From: Blastococcus sp. LR1
GTDB taxonomy: Bacteria > Actinomycetota > Actinomycetes > Mycobacteriales > Geodermatophilaceae
Direction of reading: 5' to 3'
Length of the DNA: 64,000 nucleotides
NCBI RefSeq assembly: GCF_020166105.1
Contig: NZ_JAIUJY010000003.1
Coordinates: 124,001 to 188,000, forward strand
The notes under the pieces are model-generated. The model saw only the letters and a list, made by a program, of their open reading frames with translations. It did not search any database and was not told the origin of the DNA. This document shows positions 39,343-48,546 of this stretch, in pieces; position 1 is the stretch's first letter, and each line of letters starts with the position of its first letter. Both the position numbers and the translations under genes were made by a program.

Positions 39343-39722
39343 GGGGGTACTCCGTCTAGGGCTGCAACCGGTCACGCAGATGCCGGCGGTGAGGGAACGA
39401 CCCCGGGGGTTCCAAGGTCGCTCCAGCGCCGGGCCGAAGGCCCGGCCGCACGCCGGCTGTGTGACGCGCTTGTCGCGGCATCGAGCATAGCCAGTCTCCG
39501 GCGTGGGGCCACGCAGGCCTGACCTGCGGGAGCGTGGTGGCGGTCGTCAGGATCCTCCAGAAGCTCACGGTTATCTCAACGAGGGGCGTAGCCTTGACCT
39601 TCGCTCACGTGGGCACACGCTTCGAGGGTCGGTCAGAATCGCCGTCCCCTCGTGCGGGTCCGTTCGGACACCACGTTCTGAGCCGGGACGTGCATCCGGG
39701 TCGCAACAGACCGGAGGCCCTC
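39343..39722. other. Intergenic region between two divergent GAF-ANTAR genes
   Basis: 380 bases with no credible gene. It contains one perfect hairpin, GCCGGGCC-GAA-GGCCCGGC at 39428-39446, about 86 bases before the minus-strand GAF-ANTAR start and probably in its leader. Reading frames on the plus side that extend the second GAF-ANTAR protein upstream are Arg/Ser/Pro-rich and are not supported by a ribosome binding site. Confidence 0.6.
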
Positions 39723-40439
39723 GTGGCCCGCGACCGTGCCGTTCTGCCTCCCGAGGCAGCGCTCGACGAGCTGGGCCGGATTCGGTTGAGCGACCACTCG
39801 ATGGACTCGGTCCTCGACGAGATCGTGCGCCTGGCCCGGCAGGGGCTCGCCGAGGACATCGAGGCGTCGGTGACGCTCATCCGCCAGGGCTCACCGTTCA
39901 CGGCGGCGTACAGCGGTGACCTCGCGAAGGACCTGGACGAGCAGCAGTACGGGCGGGGGGACGGTCCGTGCCTGGAGGCGGCAACGCACGGCCGTCCGGT
40001 GACGATTCCCGACACCGCCGCCGACGACCGCTGGCCGGACTACCTCCGGGTCGTCCGCGAGCGGGGCTGCCGGAGCGTGATGTCCCTGCCCTTCCCCGTG
40101 CAGGAGCAGCTCAGCGGCGGGTTGAACGTTTACGGACGGGGGCCTGCGGCCGTCGACGGGGAAGCGCGCGGCTTCGCGGAGCGCTTCGCCTCCTACGCCG
40201 CCGTCGTGGCCGGCAACATGCTCGCCTACGAACAGGCACGCGAGCAGGCGCAGAACCTGCAGATCGCGCTCAAGTCTCGGGCGGTCATCGACCAGGCGAA
40301 GGGTGTGCTGATGGAGCGGTTCAAGCTCACCGCCGACCAGGCCTTCCAGACGCTGGCGCGGTTGTCGATGGAGGGCAACACCAAGGTCCGCGCCGTGGCC
40401 GAGCACGTGGTGACGACAGGCGAGGTCCCGAAGCGCTGA
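39723..40439 (+). CDS. GAF and ANTAR domain regulator (copy 2)
   Basis: 238 residues from GTG 39723, with GGAGG eight bases upstream. The frame is open back to 39534 but the extension lacks domain features. GAF segment: SDHSMDSVLDEIVRLARQGL, YGRGDGPCLEAATHGRPV, MSLPFPVQEQLSGGLNVYG. ANTAR: ALKSRAVIDQAKGVLMERF, LTADQAFQTLARLSMEGN. It resembles the minus-strand copy throughout, so the pair is a divergent duplication. It is six bases from the convergent MEDS-STAS gene. Confidence 0.9.
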   Translation: MARDRAVLPPEAALDELGRIRLSDHSMDSVLDEIVRLARQGLAEDIEASVTLIRQGSPFTAAYSGDLAKDLDEQQYGRGDGPCLEAATHGRPVTIPDTAADDRWPDYLRVVRERGCRSVMSLPFPVQEQLSGGLNVYGRGPAAVDGEARGFAERFASYAAVVAGNMLAYEQAREQAQNLQIALKSRAVIDQAKGVLMERFKLTADQAFQTLARLSMEGNTKVRAVAEHVVTTGEVPKR

Positions 40440-40445
40440 CCGCGG

Positions 40446-41300
40446 TCAGGCGGCCGCGGCGAACGACACCCGGGCCCACTCGTCCAGACCGAGCAGACGC
40501 CACGTGCGCCGCAGGAGCGCCGGGGCGTTCCACAGCTGCACCTCGCCGCCGTCGTCGGTCACCGACCGCGCCCAGGCGGCGAGAACCCGGATGGCGGCGA
40601 CGTCGGCGAACTGCAGCTCGGCCAGGTCGAGCGAGTGCGTTCCGGGATGGGCGGGGGAGCAGCCCAGCGCCCGGGTGAGCCGCTCGGCGCCGAGCGTGTC
40701 GACGTCACCGGCCAGCACCAGGCGCTTCCCGTCGAAGAACAGCCGGAACGCGGTGGCGGCCGTCGATCGCACCAGCGGGTGGACGGCGGTGACGTCGGCG
40801 AGAGCGGACTCCGGCAGGTCGCTCCGGTAGGCGCACATCGCGGACATCCCGGGGCCCGTGGCCATGAACTGGTCGGCCACGTGCTCCCAGCGCACCAGTT
40901 CGTCGTGGAGCACCGGGTCGCCGGCCAGAGGGCTCACGTCGGCGAGGACACGCAGACCGGTGTAGCCGTCGGCGAGCGCCCGGCGGGTGGCGGCGTCGTA
41001 GAAGGCCCACTGGTTCTCCGCGCTGAACTCGCCGGCCACCTCGTAGGCCTCGGCGAAGGTGAGCACCCGGAGCGTGCCCGCCGCGACGAGCCCGGCAATG
41101 CCGCCGAGCGCCGCGGGATCGGCACGCAGCCCCGCGGCCAGGCGGTCGCCGACGCAGAGCAGCCGCTCGCCCCGGGCCAGTCCGCCGGCGAGGAAGGCCA
41201 TTCCGGCGCTGTGCAGCTCGGCATCGTCCCGGTAGACCCAGCACACGTGCTCGCGCGCCGACGGCTCGGGAACCTCACTGACCTGTCCGTGACGGCGCAC
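40446..41300 (-). CDS. MEDS and STAS domain sensory/anti-anti-sigma-like protein
   Basis: 284 residues. N-terminal MEDS domain (EHVCWVYRDDAELHSAGMAF, LARGERLLCVGD, FSAENQWAFYDAATRRAL, WEHVADQFMATGPGMSAMCAY) found in methanogen/methylotroph sensory proteins, followed by a STAS domain (RLVLAGDVDTLGAERLTRAL, SLDLAELQFADVAAIRVLA). In this combination MEDS is thought to sense a ligand and STAS to interact with anti-sigma or kinase proteins. The phosphorylatable residue expected in STAS (Asp-Ser/Thr) reads ELQFADVAA, so the usual Ser is replaced and phosphorylation control is doubtful. No Shine-Dalgarno; a hairpin is directly upstream. Confidence 0.85.
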   Translation of the reverse strand: MRRHGQVSEVPEPSAREHVCWVYRDDAELHSAGMAFLAGGLARGERLLCVGDRLAAGLRADPAALGGIAGLVAAGTLRVLTFAEAYEVAGEFSAENQWAFYDAATRRALADGYTGLRVLADVSPLAGDPVLHDELVRWEHVADQFMATGPGMSAMCAYRSDLPESALADVTAVHPLVRSTAATAFRLFFDGKRLVLAGDVDTLGAERLTRALGCSPAHPGTHSLDLAELQFADVAAIRVLAAWARSVTDDGGEVQLWNAPALLRRTWRLLGLDEWARVSFAAAA

Positions 41301-41303
41301 GTA

Positions 41304-41323
41304 CCGACAGTAGCTGCTGTCGG
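41304..41323. terminator. Palindrome between pntB stop and MEDS-STAS start
   Basis: CCGACAG (41304-41310) and CTGTCGG (41317-41323) are exact inverted repeats with a six-base loop. It lies 60 bases after the pntB stop and four bases before the MEDS-STAS start, so it could terminate pntAB or act at the MEDS-STAS start. Confidence 0.5.
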
Positions 41324-41381
41324 CCTATCGGAACAGGGACGTTCGGCACTGATCTGCCGGGATCCACGATCCGTCGGGACC

Positions 41382-42797
41382 TCAGAGGGCGCGGAGGATG
41401 TCCTCCACGCGCTCGCGGGCGTCCCCGAAGAGCATCCGGCTGTTGTCCCGGAAGAACAACGGGTTCTGGACGCCGGCGTACCCGGTGTTCATGGAGCGCT
41501 TGAACACCACGACCCGCTCGGCCTCCCACACCCGCAGCACGGGCATCCCGGCGATCGGGCTGGTCGGGTCCTCCGCCGCGGCAGGGTTGACCGTGTCGTT
41601 GGCGCCGATGACCAGGACGACGGACGTGCCGGCCAGGTCGTCGTTGATCTCGTCCATCTCGAGGACGACGTCGTAGGGCACCTTCGCCTCGGCCAGCAGC
41701 ACGTTCATGTGCCCCGGGAGCCGCCCGGCGACGGGGTGGATGCCGAAGCGCACCTGCACCCCGCGGTCGATGAGCTTGCGGGTCAGGTCGGCGACCGCGC
41801 CCTGTGCCTGGGCCACCGCCATGCCGTAGCCGGGGGTGATGACCACGGAGTCGGCGTCGCGGAGCAGCTCGGCGACGTCCTCGGCGCCGATCTCGGTGTG
41901 CTCGCCGTAGTCGACGTCGGAGGCCGCGGCGCTGCCCTCGTTGCCGAACCCACCGGCGATCACGGAGATGAACGACCGGTTCATCGCCTTGCACATGATG
42001 TAGGAGAGGTAGGCCCCCGAGGAGCCGACCAGCGCACCGGTGATGATCAGCAGGTCGTTGCCGAGCAGGAAGCCCGACGCCGCGGCCGCCCAGCCCGAGT
42101 AGCTGTTGAGCATCGAGACGACGACCGGCATGTCGCCGCCGCCGATGGAGGCGACCAGGTGCCAGCCCAGCGCCAGCGCGAGGGCGGTGACGACCGAGAG
42201 CACCAGCAGGTTCGGCTCGACCACGAACACGACTGTCAGCACGGCGAAGAGCGCGAGGGCGCCGAGGTTCAGCCAGTTGCGGCCGGGCAGCATGAGCGGA
42301 TTGCTCTTGATCCGCGCCGACAGCTTGAGGAACGCCACGATCGAGCCGGTGAAGGTGACCGCGCCGATGAAGACGCCGATGACCACCTCGCCGGAGTGGA
42401 TGCCGGCCTCGGCGCCCCTGAGCGTCGATCCGCCGTCGGAGGGATCCGCCCCCTCGACCGACAGGTAGCCGTTCCAGCCGACGAGCACCGCGGCCAGGCC
42501 GACGAAGCTGTGCAGCAGGGCGATCAGCTCCGGCATGCCGGTCATCTCGACCGCGCGGGCCCGCCAGAGACCGATGGCCGCTCCGATGACGACCGCCACC
42601 ACCAGCAGGGTCAGGCCGATGGCGGAGATGTCGCGGGTGGCGACGCCGACGGTCGCGGCGAGCGCCAGCGCCATGCCGGCGATGCCGAAGGCGTTGCCCG
42701 ACTTGGCCGTCTCGTGCCTGGAGAGCCCGGCGAGGCTGAGGATGAACAGCAGCCCGGCGACGATGTAGGCGGCGGAGGCGGCAGACGTGGCGGTCAT
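41382..42797 (-). CDS. pntB: NAD(P) transhydrogenase subunit beta
   Basis: 471 residues. N-terminal proton-channel helices ([55 protein letters not shown]) and the C-terminal NADP(H)-binding domain ([49 protein letters not shown]). It couples NADH to NADP+ hydride transfer with proton translocation to make NADPH. Its ATG overlaps the pntA stop by four bases. Confidence 0.95.
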   Translation of the reverse strand: MTATSAASAAYIVAGLLFILSLAGLSRHETAKSGNAFGIAGMALALAATVGVATRDISAIGLTLLVVAVVIGAAIGLWRARAVEMTGMPELIALLHSFVGLAAVLVGWNGYLSVEGADPSDGGSTLRGAEAGIHSGEVVIGVFIGAVTFTGSIVAFLKLSARIKSNPLMLPGRNWLNLGALALFAVLTVVFVVEPNLLVLSVVTALALALGWHLVASIGGGDMPVVVSMLNSYSGWAAAASGFLLGNDLLIITGALVGSSGAYLSYIMCKAMNRSFISVIAGGFGNEGSAAASDVDYGEHTEIGAEDVAELLRDADSVVITPGYGMAVAQAQGAVADLTRKLIDRGVQVRFGIHPVAGRLPGHMNVLLAEAKVPYDVVLEMDEINDDLAGTSVVLVIGANDTVNPAAAEDPTSPIAGMPVLRVWEAERVVVFKRSMNTGYAGVQNPLFFRDNSRMLFGDARERVEDILRAL

Positions 42798-44353
42798 CGG
42801 GTCGCGCCCTTCGGGCTCGGGCCGCGGGAGAACATGGCCAGCATGCGGCGGGTGACGGCGAAGCCGCCGAAGACGTTGATGCTCGCGAGCAGCGTCGCCA
42901 CGAAGGCCAGCGTCCGGACGACGCCGTCGTCACTGCTCAGCTGCAGGATCGCGCCGACCACGATGATCCCGGAGATCGCGTTGGTGACGCTCATCAGCGG
43001 GGTGTGCAGCGCGTGGTGCACCTTCCCGATGACGTAGAAGCCGACGACGACGGCGAGCGCGAACACTGTGAAGTGGCCGACGAGCTCGTCGGGGGAGAGC
43101 GCCGCGACGAGGAAGAGCAGCGCCGCACCCAGGCCGACGAGGGCGAGCTGCCGGCCGGGCTTCGGGGGCTCCGGTGGGGGAGCGGGCTCCTTCGTGGCCG
43201 GTGGCGCGGCCGGCGCGGGCGAGGCCGACACCTGGACCGGCGGCGGGGGCCAGGTCTTCTCGCCCTCGCGCACGACCGTGATGGCCCGTTGGACGACGTC
43301 GTCGAAGTCGAGGACCAGCCGGCCGTCCTTCTCCGGCGTCAGCAGTGTGAGCAGGCTGACCAGGTTCTGGCCGTACAGCTGCGAGGCCTGCGCCGGCAGC
43401 CGGGCGGGCAGGTCGGTGTAGCCGATGATCGAGACGCCGTTGCCGGTCACCACGATCTCGTCGGCGACCGAGCCGGCCACGTTCCCGCCCTGTGCGGCGG
43501 CCATGTCCACGATCACGCTGCCGGACTTCATCGAGGCGACCATCTCCTCGGTGATCAGCCGGGGCGCGGGCCGCCCCGGGATCAGCGCGGTGGTGATGAT
43601 GATGTCGACGTCCTGCGCCTGCTCGGCGTACATCTCGGCGGCGCGGCGGTTGAAGTCCTCGCCCATCTCGCGGGCGTAGCCGTCAGAGCTCGCCTCCTGC
43701 TCGCCGGCGGGAACGGCGACGTACTCCCCGCCCAGCGAGCGCACCTGCTCGGCGACCTCCGGGCGGACGTCGGTGGCGCGCACGATCGCACCGAGGCTGC
43801 TGGCCGCGCCGATCGCGGCGAGGCCGGCCACCCCGGCGCCGGCGACCAGGACCTTGGCCGGCGGCACCTTGCCCGCGGCGGTGACCTGGCCGGTGAAGAA
43901 CCGGCCGAAGACGTGCGCGGCCTCGACCACGGCGCGGTAGCCGGCGATGTTGGCCATGGAGCTGAGCACGTCCATGGACTGGGCCCGGGAGATGCGCGGC
44001 ACCGCGTCCATGGACAGCGCGGTGATCGGCCGCTGCGCCAGCGCGTCCACGAGCTCCGGGCTGAAGGCCGGGCTCAGCATCCCGACGAGCGTGGCGCCGT
44101 CCCGCAGGCGGGGCAGTTCCTCGGCCGACGGGGCGCTGACCCGCAGCACGACGTCGGCGCCCCAGGCCTCGTCGGCGGACCCGATCCGGGCGCCGGCCTC
44201 GGCGTAGGCGTCGTCGGGGAAGCTGCTCGCCTCGCCCGCCCCGGCCTCCACGACCACCTCGTAGCCCAGCCCGACCAGCTTCGCCACGGTTGTCGGCGTG
44301 GCCGCCACCCGTGTCTCGCGGGCGCGTGTCTCGCGCGGAACTCCGATGTGCAT
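42794..44353 (-). CDS. pntA: NAD(P) transhydrogenase subunit alpha (Re/Si-specific)
   Basis: 519 residues. The NAD-binding domain shows [41 protein letters not shown] and [14 protein letters not shown] Pro/Ala-rich linker (about 395-420) joins it to a C-terminal set of four membrane helices ([20 protein letters not shown] to [14 protein letters not shown]). This is the fused alpha-1/alpha-2 form. GGAG is seven bases before ATG 44353. The frame is open upstream to 44674 but that extension is not conserved. Operon pntA-pntB. Confidence 0.95.
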   Translation of the reverse strand: MHIGVPRETRARETRVAATPTTVAKLVGLGYEVVVEAGAGEASSFPDDAYAEAGARIGSADEAWGADVVLRVSAPSAEELPRLRDGATLVGMLSPAFSPELVDALAQRPITALSMDAVPRISRAQSMDVLSSMANIAGYRAVVEAAHVFGRFFTGQVTAAGKVPPAKVLVAGAGVAGLAAIGAASSLGAIVRATDVRPEVAEQVRSLGGEYVAVPAGEQEASSDGYAREMGEDFNRRAAEMYAEQAQDVDIIITTALIPGRPAPRLITEEMVASMKSGSVIVDMAAAQGGNVAGSVADEIVVTGNGVSIIGYTDLPARLPAQASQLYGQNLVSLLTLLTPEKDGRLVLDFDDVVQRAITVVREGEKTWPPPPVQVSASPAPAAPPATKEPAPPPEPPKPGRQLALVGLGAALLFLVAALSPDELVGHFTVFALAVVVGFYVIGKVHHALHTPLMSVTNAISGIIVVGAILQLSSDDGVVRTLAFVATLLASINVFGGFAVTRRMLAMFSRGPSPKGATR

Positions 44354-44660
44354 CGTGGCGCTCCATTCCTCGGTGGTCAGGCCTCGTCGCCTGTCCGCCA
44401 GTGGTGGGGTCGTACGCGGTGCTCGGTGGAACGGATGGATCTTGCCTGTTAACGCGGCGTTCCGACGGATGGTCGCGTGAATGTGAGGGAGCGCACGTCC
44501 CGTCGGGTGGCGGCTGCCCCCAGGTGACGGGCTCCCGCGCCGCCCTCCCCCCAACGGGGGACGCCGTGCGCACTCGGGTGCAAGCCCAGGGGGGCCACGA
44601 CCGAGAACCAACGTGCACGGCGCCGCAGGGTGCCCGGGAGAGATCCACGAGAGGAGGACC
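44354..44660. other. Intergenic region upstream of pntA and the GGDEF-EAL gene
   Basis: 307 bases separating divergent genes. I see no gene, no clear riboswitch and no strong inverted repeat. GTGCAC near 44613 and several GC-rich stretches are not diagnostic. Promoters for pntAB and for the c-di-GMP gene must lie here but cannot be placed with confidence. Confidence 0.5.
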
Positions 44661-46736
44661 GTGAGCGTCACCATGAGCGTGCCCGACGACGACCGCGTTC
44701 CGCCGGAGATCGTCTCGTCGGTCTTCTACAGCGCGACCGTCAGCGATCAGCTGGCGCTCGTGGTGGCAGAGGTCGTCGGCAGCCGCATCCGCATCACCTG
44801 GGGCAACGTCGGCGCCGTCGAGCTGCTCGGCTACGGCCTGGAGGATCTGCGCGCGCTGCCCGTCGACCACCTGTTCCCGACCCTCGGCGGTGGGGAGCTG
44901 AAGCTGCTGCTGCGCCGTGAGCGCGCGGCCCGCATGACGCTGCAGGTGCGGACGGCGAGCGGAGCCACCGTCGAGGCGATCGTGACGACGACGCCGTCGC
45001 CGGCGAGCCGGATGTGGACCATCCGCATCGTGTCGACCGCGAGCGAGCAGGAGCGGGCCCTCCGCGCGACCGCCGATGCCCACGAACGACGCTTCTCCAC
45101 CCTCACCGAGCGCTCCCCGGTGCCGACGCTGCTCTCCGAGCAGGGTATGCGGCTGGCGCACGTCAACGACGCGTTCTGCACGCTGGTCGGCCGCCAGGCC
45201 GAGCAACTGCTGGGCACCGGCTGGATCGAGACGGTCCACGAGGACGACCTCGACCTGGTCATCGAGCAGGTCTCGGCCGCGCTCGACGGCGCGGAGGTCG
45301 AGACCCAGGCCCGCCTGATGCGGGACGACGGGTCCGTGCGGACGACGATCATCAGGTTCGCCCACCTGTTCACCCCGGGCGTCGGGGCCGGCTTCGTCGG
45401 CACCATCGAGGACATCACCGACCGGCTGGCCTTCGAGGCGAAGCTGGCGCACCAGGCCAACCACGACCCGCTGACCGGACTGCCCAACCGCACCCTGCTC
45501 GCGCAGTACGTGGCGAGCCGGTTCACCGCGGGCTCCAGCGGACTGGCCTGCCTCTTCCTCGACCTGGACAACTTCAAGGTCGTCAACGACTCCCTCGGGC
45601 ACACCGCCGGCGACGAGCTCCTGGCGGAGGTCGCCTACCGGCTGCGCGCCGTCGTGCGTCCCAGCGACCTCGTGGCCCGCTTCGGCGGCGACGAGTTCGT
45701 GGTGGTCTGCGAGAGCGTGGACGAGGCCGCCGCCGTCGCTCTCGCCGAGCGGATCTCCGTGGAGCTGGCCCGCCCGGTGCGGCTGGGCGGGGTCGACGTC
45801 CGGCCCTACGCCAGCGTGGGCGTGACCGTGCAGACCACCGAGCACACCAGCGCCGAGGAGCTCATCCGCGACTGCGACATCGCGATGTACCAGGCCAAGG
45901 CCGGGGGGAAGGGGCGGATCACCGTCCTCGACCAGCGGGCCCGCGAGGAGGCGCGCGACAAGCTGCGCCTGGTCGCCGAGCTGCGCGACGCCATCGAGCG
46001 GCGGGAGATCACGCTGCTCTACCAGCCGATCTTCAGCACCGCCGACGGCAGCCCGGTCGCCGTGGAGTCCCTGGCCCGCTGGGAGCACGCCGAGCGCGGG
46101 GCGATCAGCCCCGTCGTCTTCATCCCGCTGGCCGAGGAGAGCGGTCTGATCGCCGGGCTCGGCCTCCTCGTGCTCGACGAGACCTGCCGGCAGCTGGCCG
46201 AGTGGGACCGGCTCATGGGCTGGGCCGCGCCCGCCCGTGCCAACGTCAACGTCTCGGCGCTGCAGCTGGACGCCAACCTCCCGCCGCAGGTCGCCGCGGC
46301 GCTGGAGCGGCACGGCCTGAGCCCGTCGCGGATCTCCATCGAGATCACCGAGTCCGCGCTGATGAAGGACCCCGACTCGGCTCAGGAGATCCTGCACCAG
46401 CTGCGGGAGATCGGCGTCGAGCTGGCCATCGACGACTTCGGCACCGGCTACTCGTCGCTGGCCTACCTGCGCCACCTCCCGGTGAACTGCCTCAAGGTCG
46501 ACCGCTCGTTCGTGGCGGAACTGGCCCACGGGCACACCGAGATCGCGTCCGCCGTCATCGCCCTCGCCCGCAGCCTCAACCTGAGCACCGTGGCCGAGGG
46601 CGTCGAGACCCCCGAGCAGGCTGCGGAGCTCACCCGCATGGGAGTCACCTACCTGCAGGGCTTCAGCCTCAGCCAGCCCCTGACCGGGGGGCACGCCGCC
46701 GCCTGGTTCGCCGCCCATGGAGACCGCACCCGATGA
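44661..46736 (+). CDS. PAS-GGDEF-EAL bifunctional c-di-GMP protein
   Basis: 691 residues from GTG 44661, preceded by GAGGAGGA. Two PAS-like sensor domains (about 20-115 and 125-250), then GGDEF with [10 protein letters not shown] (near 341) and an intact I-site RPSD five residues before it, then EAL with VESLARW in place of EAL (near 468), [28 protein letters not shown] (near 591) and [14 protein letters not shown] and EAL catalytic residues appear preserved; the E-S-L variant may lower phosphodiesterase activity. It synthesises and degrades c-di-GMP in response to a PAS signal. The HDOD gene starts within its stop codon. Confidence 0.92.
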   Translation: MSVTMSVPDDDRVPPEIVSSVFYSATVSDQLALVVAEVVGSRIRITWGNVGAVELLGYGLEDLRALPVDHLFPTLGGGELKLLLRRERAARMTLQVRTASGATVEAIVTTTPSPASRMWTIRIVSTASEQERALRATADAHERRFSTLTERSPVPTLLSEQGMRLAHVNDAFCTLVGRQAEQLLGTGWIETVHEDDLDLVIEQVSAALDGAEVETQARLMRDDGSVRTTIIRFAHLFTPGVGAGFVGTIEDITDRLAFEAKLAHQANHDPLTGLPNRTLLAQYVASRFTAGSSGLACLFLDLDNFKVVNDSLGHTAGDELLAEVAYRLRAVVRPSDLVARFGGDEFVVVCESVDEAAAVALAERISVELARPVRLGGVDVRPYASVGVTVQTTEHTSAEELIRDCDIAMYQAKAGGKGRITVLDQRAREEARDKLRLVAELRDAIERREITLLYQPIFSTADGSPVAVESLARWEHAERGAISPVVFIPLAEESGLIAGLGLLVLDETCRQLAEWDRLMGWAAPARANVNVSALQLDANLPPQVAAALERHGLSPSRISIEITESALMKDPDSAQEILHQLREIGVELAIDDFGTGYSSLAYLRHLPVNCLKVDRSFVAELAHGHTEIASAVIALARSLNLSTVAEGVETPEQAAELTRMGVTYLQGFSLSQPLTGGHAAAWFAAHGDRTR

Positions 46737-47569
46737 CCGTGACCCCGCTGCCGGTCCCCTGGGAGGGGACGCGCCAACTCTTCGACCTGGAGAAGGTGCT
46801 GGCCAGCATCGACACCATGGCCGCACAGCGGCCGGTGGCCGCCCAGATCGTCTCGGTGGCCAACTCCGATGACACCAGCGCGAAGGAGCTGTCGCGCATC
46901 CTCGCCTCCGACGTCGCCCTGGCCAGCCGGGTCATGAAGCTGGCGAACTCCGCCTACTTCGGCATGCGCGGGCGGGTCACCTCGCTGCAGTTCGCGGTCA
47001 CCGTCGTCGGCTTCACCACGGTGCGCACGATGGCCACCGTCGCGCTCACCGACCTGGACGACGAGTCGCGGCTGCCGGAGGACTTCTGGGACGTCACCAC
47101 CAGTCTCGCGCTGGCCTCCTCGGCGCTGGCACCGCGCTTCGGCGAGCGCCCCCAGGACGCCCTGTGCCTCGGTCTGCTCGCCCAGATGGGTGCTGCGCTG
47201 CTGAACCACAACGACCGGGAGGGGTACGCCGAGCTGGTGGACGACAATCCCGACTTCACCGCCCGGCGGACCGCGGAACTCCGGCGTTACGGCATCAACA
47301 GTGTGCGGCTGACCGCCGTCGCCCTGGAGCAGTGGGGTTTCCCGCACGGGATGACCAGCCGGCTCAACCAGGTCGACGACCTCACCTCCAGGGAGGGCGG
47401 TCTGCTCCGCTCCGCCTTCGAGGTGGCCGCCCGGCTCACCGTCGAGGACTACGACACGGTGCCCATCGTGCGGCTGAGCTGCGGCCAGCTCCGCGAGGAC
47501 GACCTCGTGCCGGTCATCGACCAGGTGCGGGCCGACGCCGACGAGCTCCGCCGGGCCATGCTGGCGTAA
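46733..47569 (+). CDS. HDOD domain protein
   Basis: 278 residues. HDOD features: RPVAAQIVSVANSDDTSAKE, LSRILASDVALASRVMKLAN, VTVVGFTTVRTMATVALTD and CLGLLAQMGAALLNH, where the HD metal motif is absent as expected for this signalling-type fold. The ATG at 46733 overlaps the stop of the GGDEF-EAL gene by four bases, so it probably works in the same c-di-GMP circuit, for example as an output or partner protein. The role is inference. Confidence 0.88.
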   Translation: MTVTPLPVPWEGTRQLFDLEKVLASIDTMAAQRPVAAQIVSVANSDDTSAKELSRILASDVALASRVMKLANSAYFGMRGRVTSLQFAVTVVGFTTVRTMATVALTDLDDESRLPEDFWDVTTSLALASSALAPRFGERPQDALCLGLLAQMGAALLNHNDREGYAELVDDNPDFTARRTAELRRYGINSVRLTAVALEQWGFPHGMTSRLNQVDDLTSREGGLLRSAFEVAARLTVEDYDTVPIVRLSCGQLREDDLVPVIDQVRADADELRRAMLA

Positions 47570-47678
47570 GGATCGCCCTTCCCCCCACGCCTCGCACGCT
47601 CGGCGCGGGCCCTGCGACGGGTGGCCGTTCCAGCACGTCATCTCCGGCCGTCTTCGCCTCGTCGTGTAGAGATGCCCG

Positions 47679-48476
47679 ATGATCACGCGCAGGGGTACGG
47701 GCAGCATCCTCGTGACCGGCGCCGGGCGGGGGATCGGCCGGGCGATCGCCGAGCGCTTCCTCGACGCGGGCTGGCGGGTGGGGCTGTTCGACGTCGATCC
47801 CGCCGCCGTGGCCGCGGTCGCGGCGGGTCGGCCGAACGCGGTGCACGGCGAGCTCGACGTGCGGGACGCCGACCAGTGGTGGAGTGCCCTGCAGCGGTTC
47901 TGCCCCGACGGCACGCTCGACGTCCTGGTCAACAACGCCGGCGTGCTCGCCTCCGGGCCGTTCGCGGGCATCGATCCCGATGTCCACCGGCGCCAGGTCG
48001 ACGTCAACGTCACCGGCGTGGTCCTCGGGGCCCGGACCGGTCACGAGTACCTGCGGCGGTCACGGCGTGGCCTGCTGCTCAACCTGTGCTCGGCCTCGGC
48101 GCTCTACGGGCAGCCGACCCTGGCGACCTACGGCGCCACCAAGGCGGCGGTGAAGTCGCTGACCGAGGCGCTGGACCTCGAGTGGCGGGCCGACGGCGTC
48201 CGGGGGCAGGCAATTCGGGTACGCAGCCTGCTGCCGCTGTTCGTCGACACCGAGATGGTCACCCGCGACGGCCTCGGCATGGCGCCGGTGAAGGCCCTCG
48301 GGGTCCGGCTGACGCCGGCGGACGTCGCGGACGCGGCCTGGCGGGTCGTGCACGAGCGGGTACGGCTGCCGCGGTCACCGCACCGCACCGTCGGCCGGCA
48401 GACCCGCGTGCTGGCGGTCGCCTCCTCGATGAGCCCGGACTGGGTCAACCGCCTCGTGGTCGGCCGCATCGGCTGA
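47679..48476 (+). CDS. Short-chain dehydrogenase/reductase (SDR)
   Basis: 265 residues. Cofactor loop VTGAGRGIGRAIAERF, NNAGVLASGPF, catalytic CSASALYGQ and YGATK. A small Arg-rich N-terminus precedes the Rossmann start. C-terminal RSLLPLFVDTEMVT is common in SDRs with ketone or acyl-ketone substrates. There is no Shine-Dalgarno; TAGAGA lies seven bases before the ATG, consistent with a leaderless message. Substrate unknown. A strong bidirectional hairpin follows. Confidence 0.85.
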   Translation: MITRRGTGSILVTGAGRGIGRAIAERFLDAGWRVGLFDVDPAAVAAVAAGRPNAVHGELDVRDADQWWSALQRFCPDGTLDVLVNNAGVLASGPFAGIDPDVHRRQVDVNVTGVVLGARTGHEYLRRSRRGLLLNLCSASALYGQPTLATYGATKAAVKSLTEALDLEWRADGVRGQAIRVRSLLPLFVDTEMVTRDGLGMAPVKALGVRLTPADVADAAWRVVHERVRLPRSPHRTVGRQTRVLAVASSMSPDWVNRLVVGRIG

Positions 48477-48491
48477 GCCGCGGCCGCCGGG

Positions 48492-48538
48492 ACGTGACGG
48501 AGCCCCGCCCCCCTGAAGGGGACGGGGCTCCGTCACGT
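48492..48538. terminator. Bidirectional hairpin between SDR and lipoprotein genes
   Basis: Arms starting ACGTGACGGAGCCCCG and ending CGGGGCTCCGTCACGT (48492-48538) pair over about 20 bases with one mismatch. It lies 15 bases after the SDR stop and eight before the convergent lipoprotein stop. Confidence 0.85.
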
Positions 48539-48546
48539 GCGGGACG

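Noticed and set aside
44354-44660. Possible c-di-GMP riboswitch before the GGDEF-EAL gene
   Set aside because: The GEMM-I conserved words (such as CACRMCRGCAAACC-like blocks) are not present; only GC-rich stretches.
46060-46080. EAL domain treated as inactive because of the E-S-L variant
   Set aside because: The other catalytic positions ([27 protein letters not shown]) are present, so loss of activity cannot be concluded.
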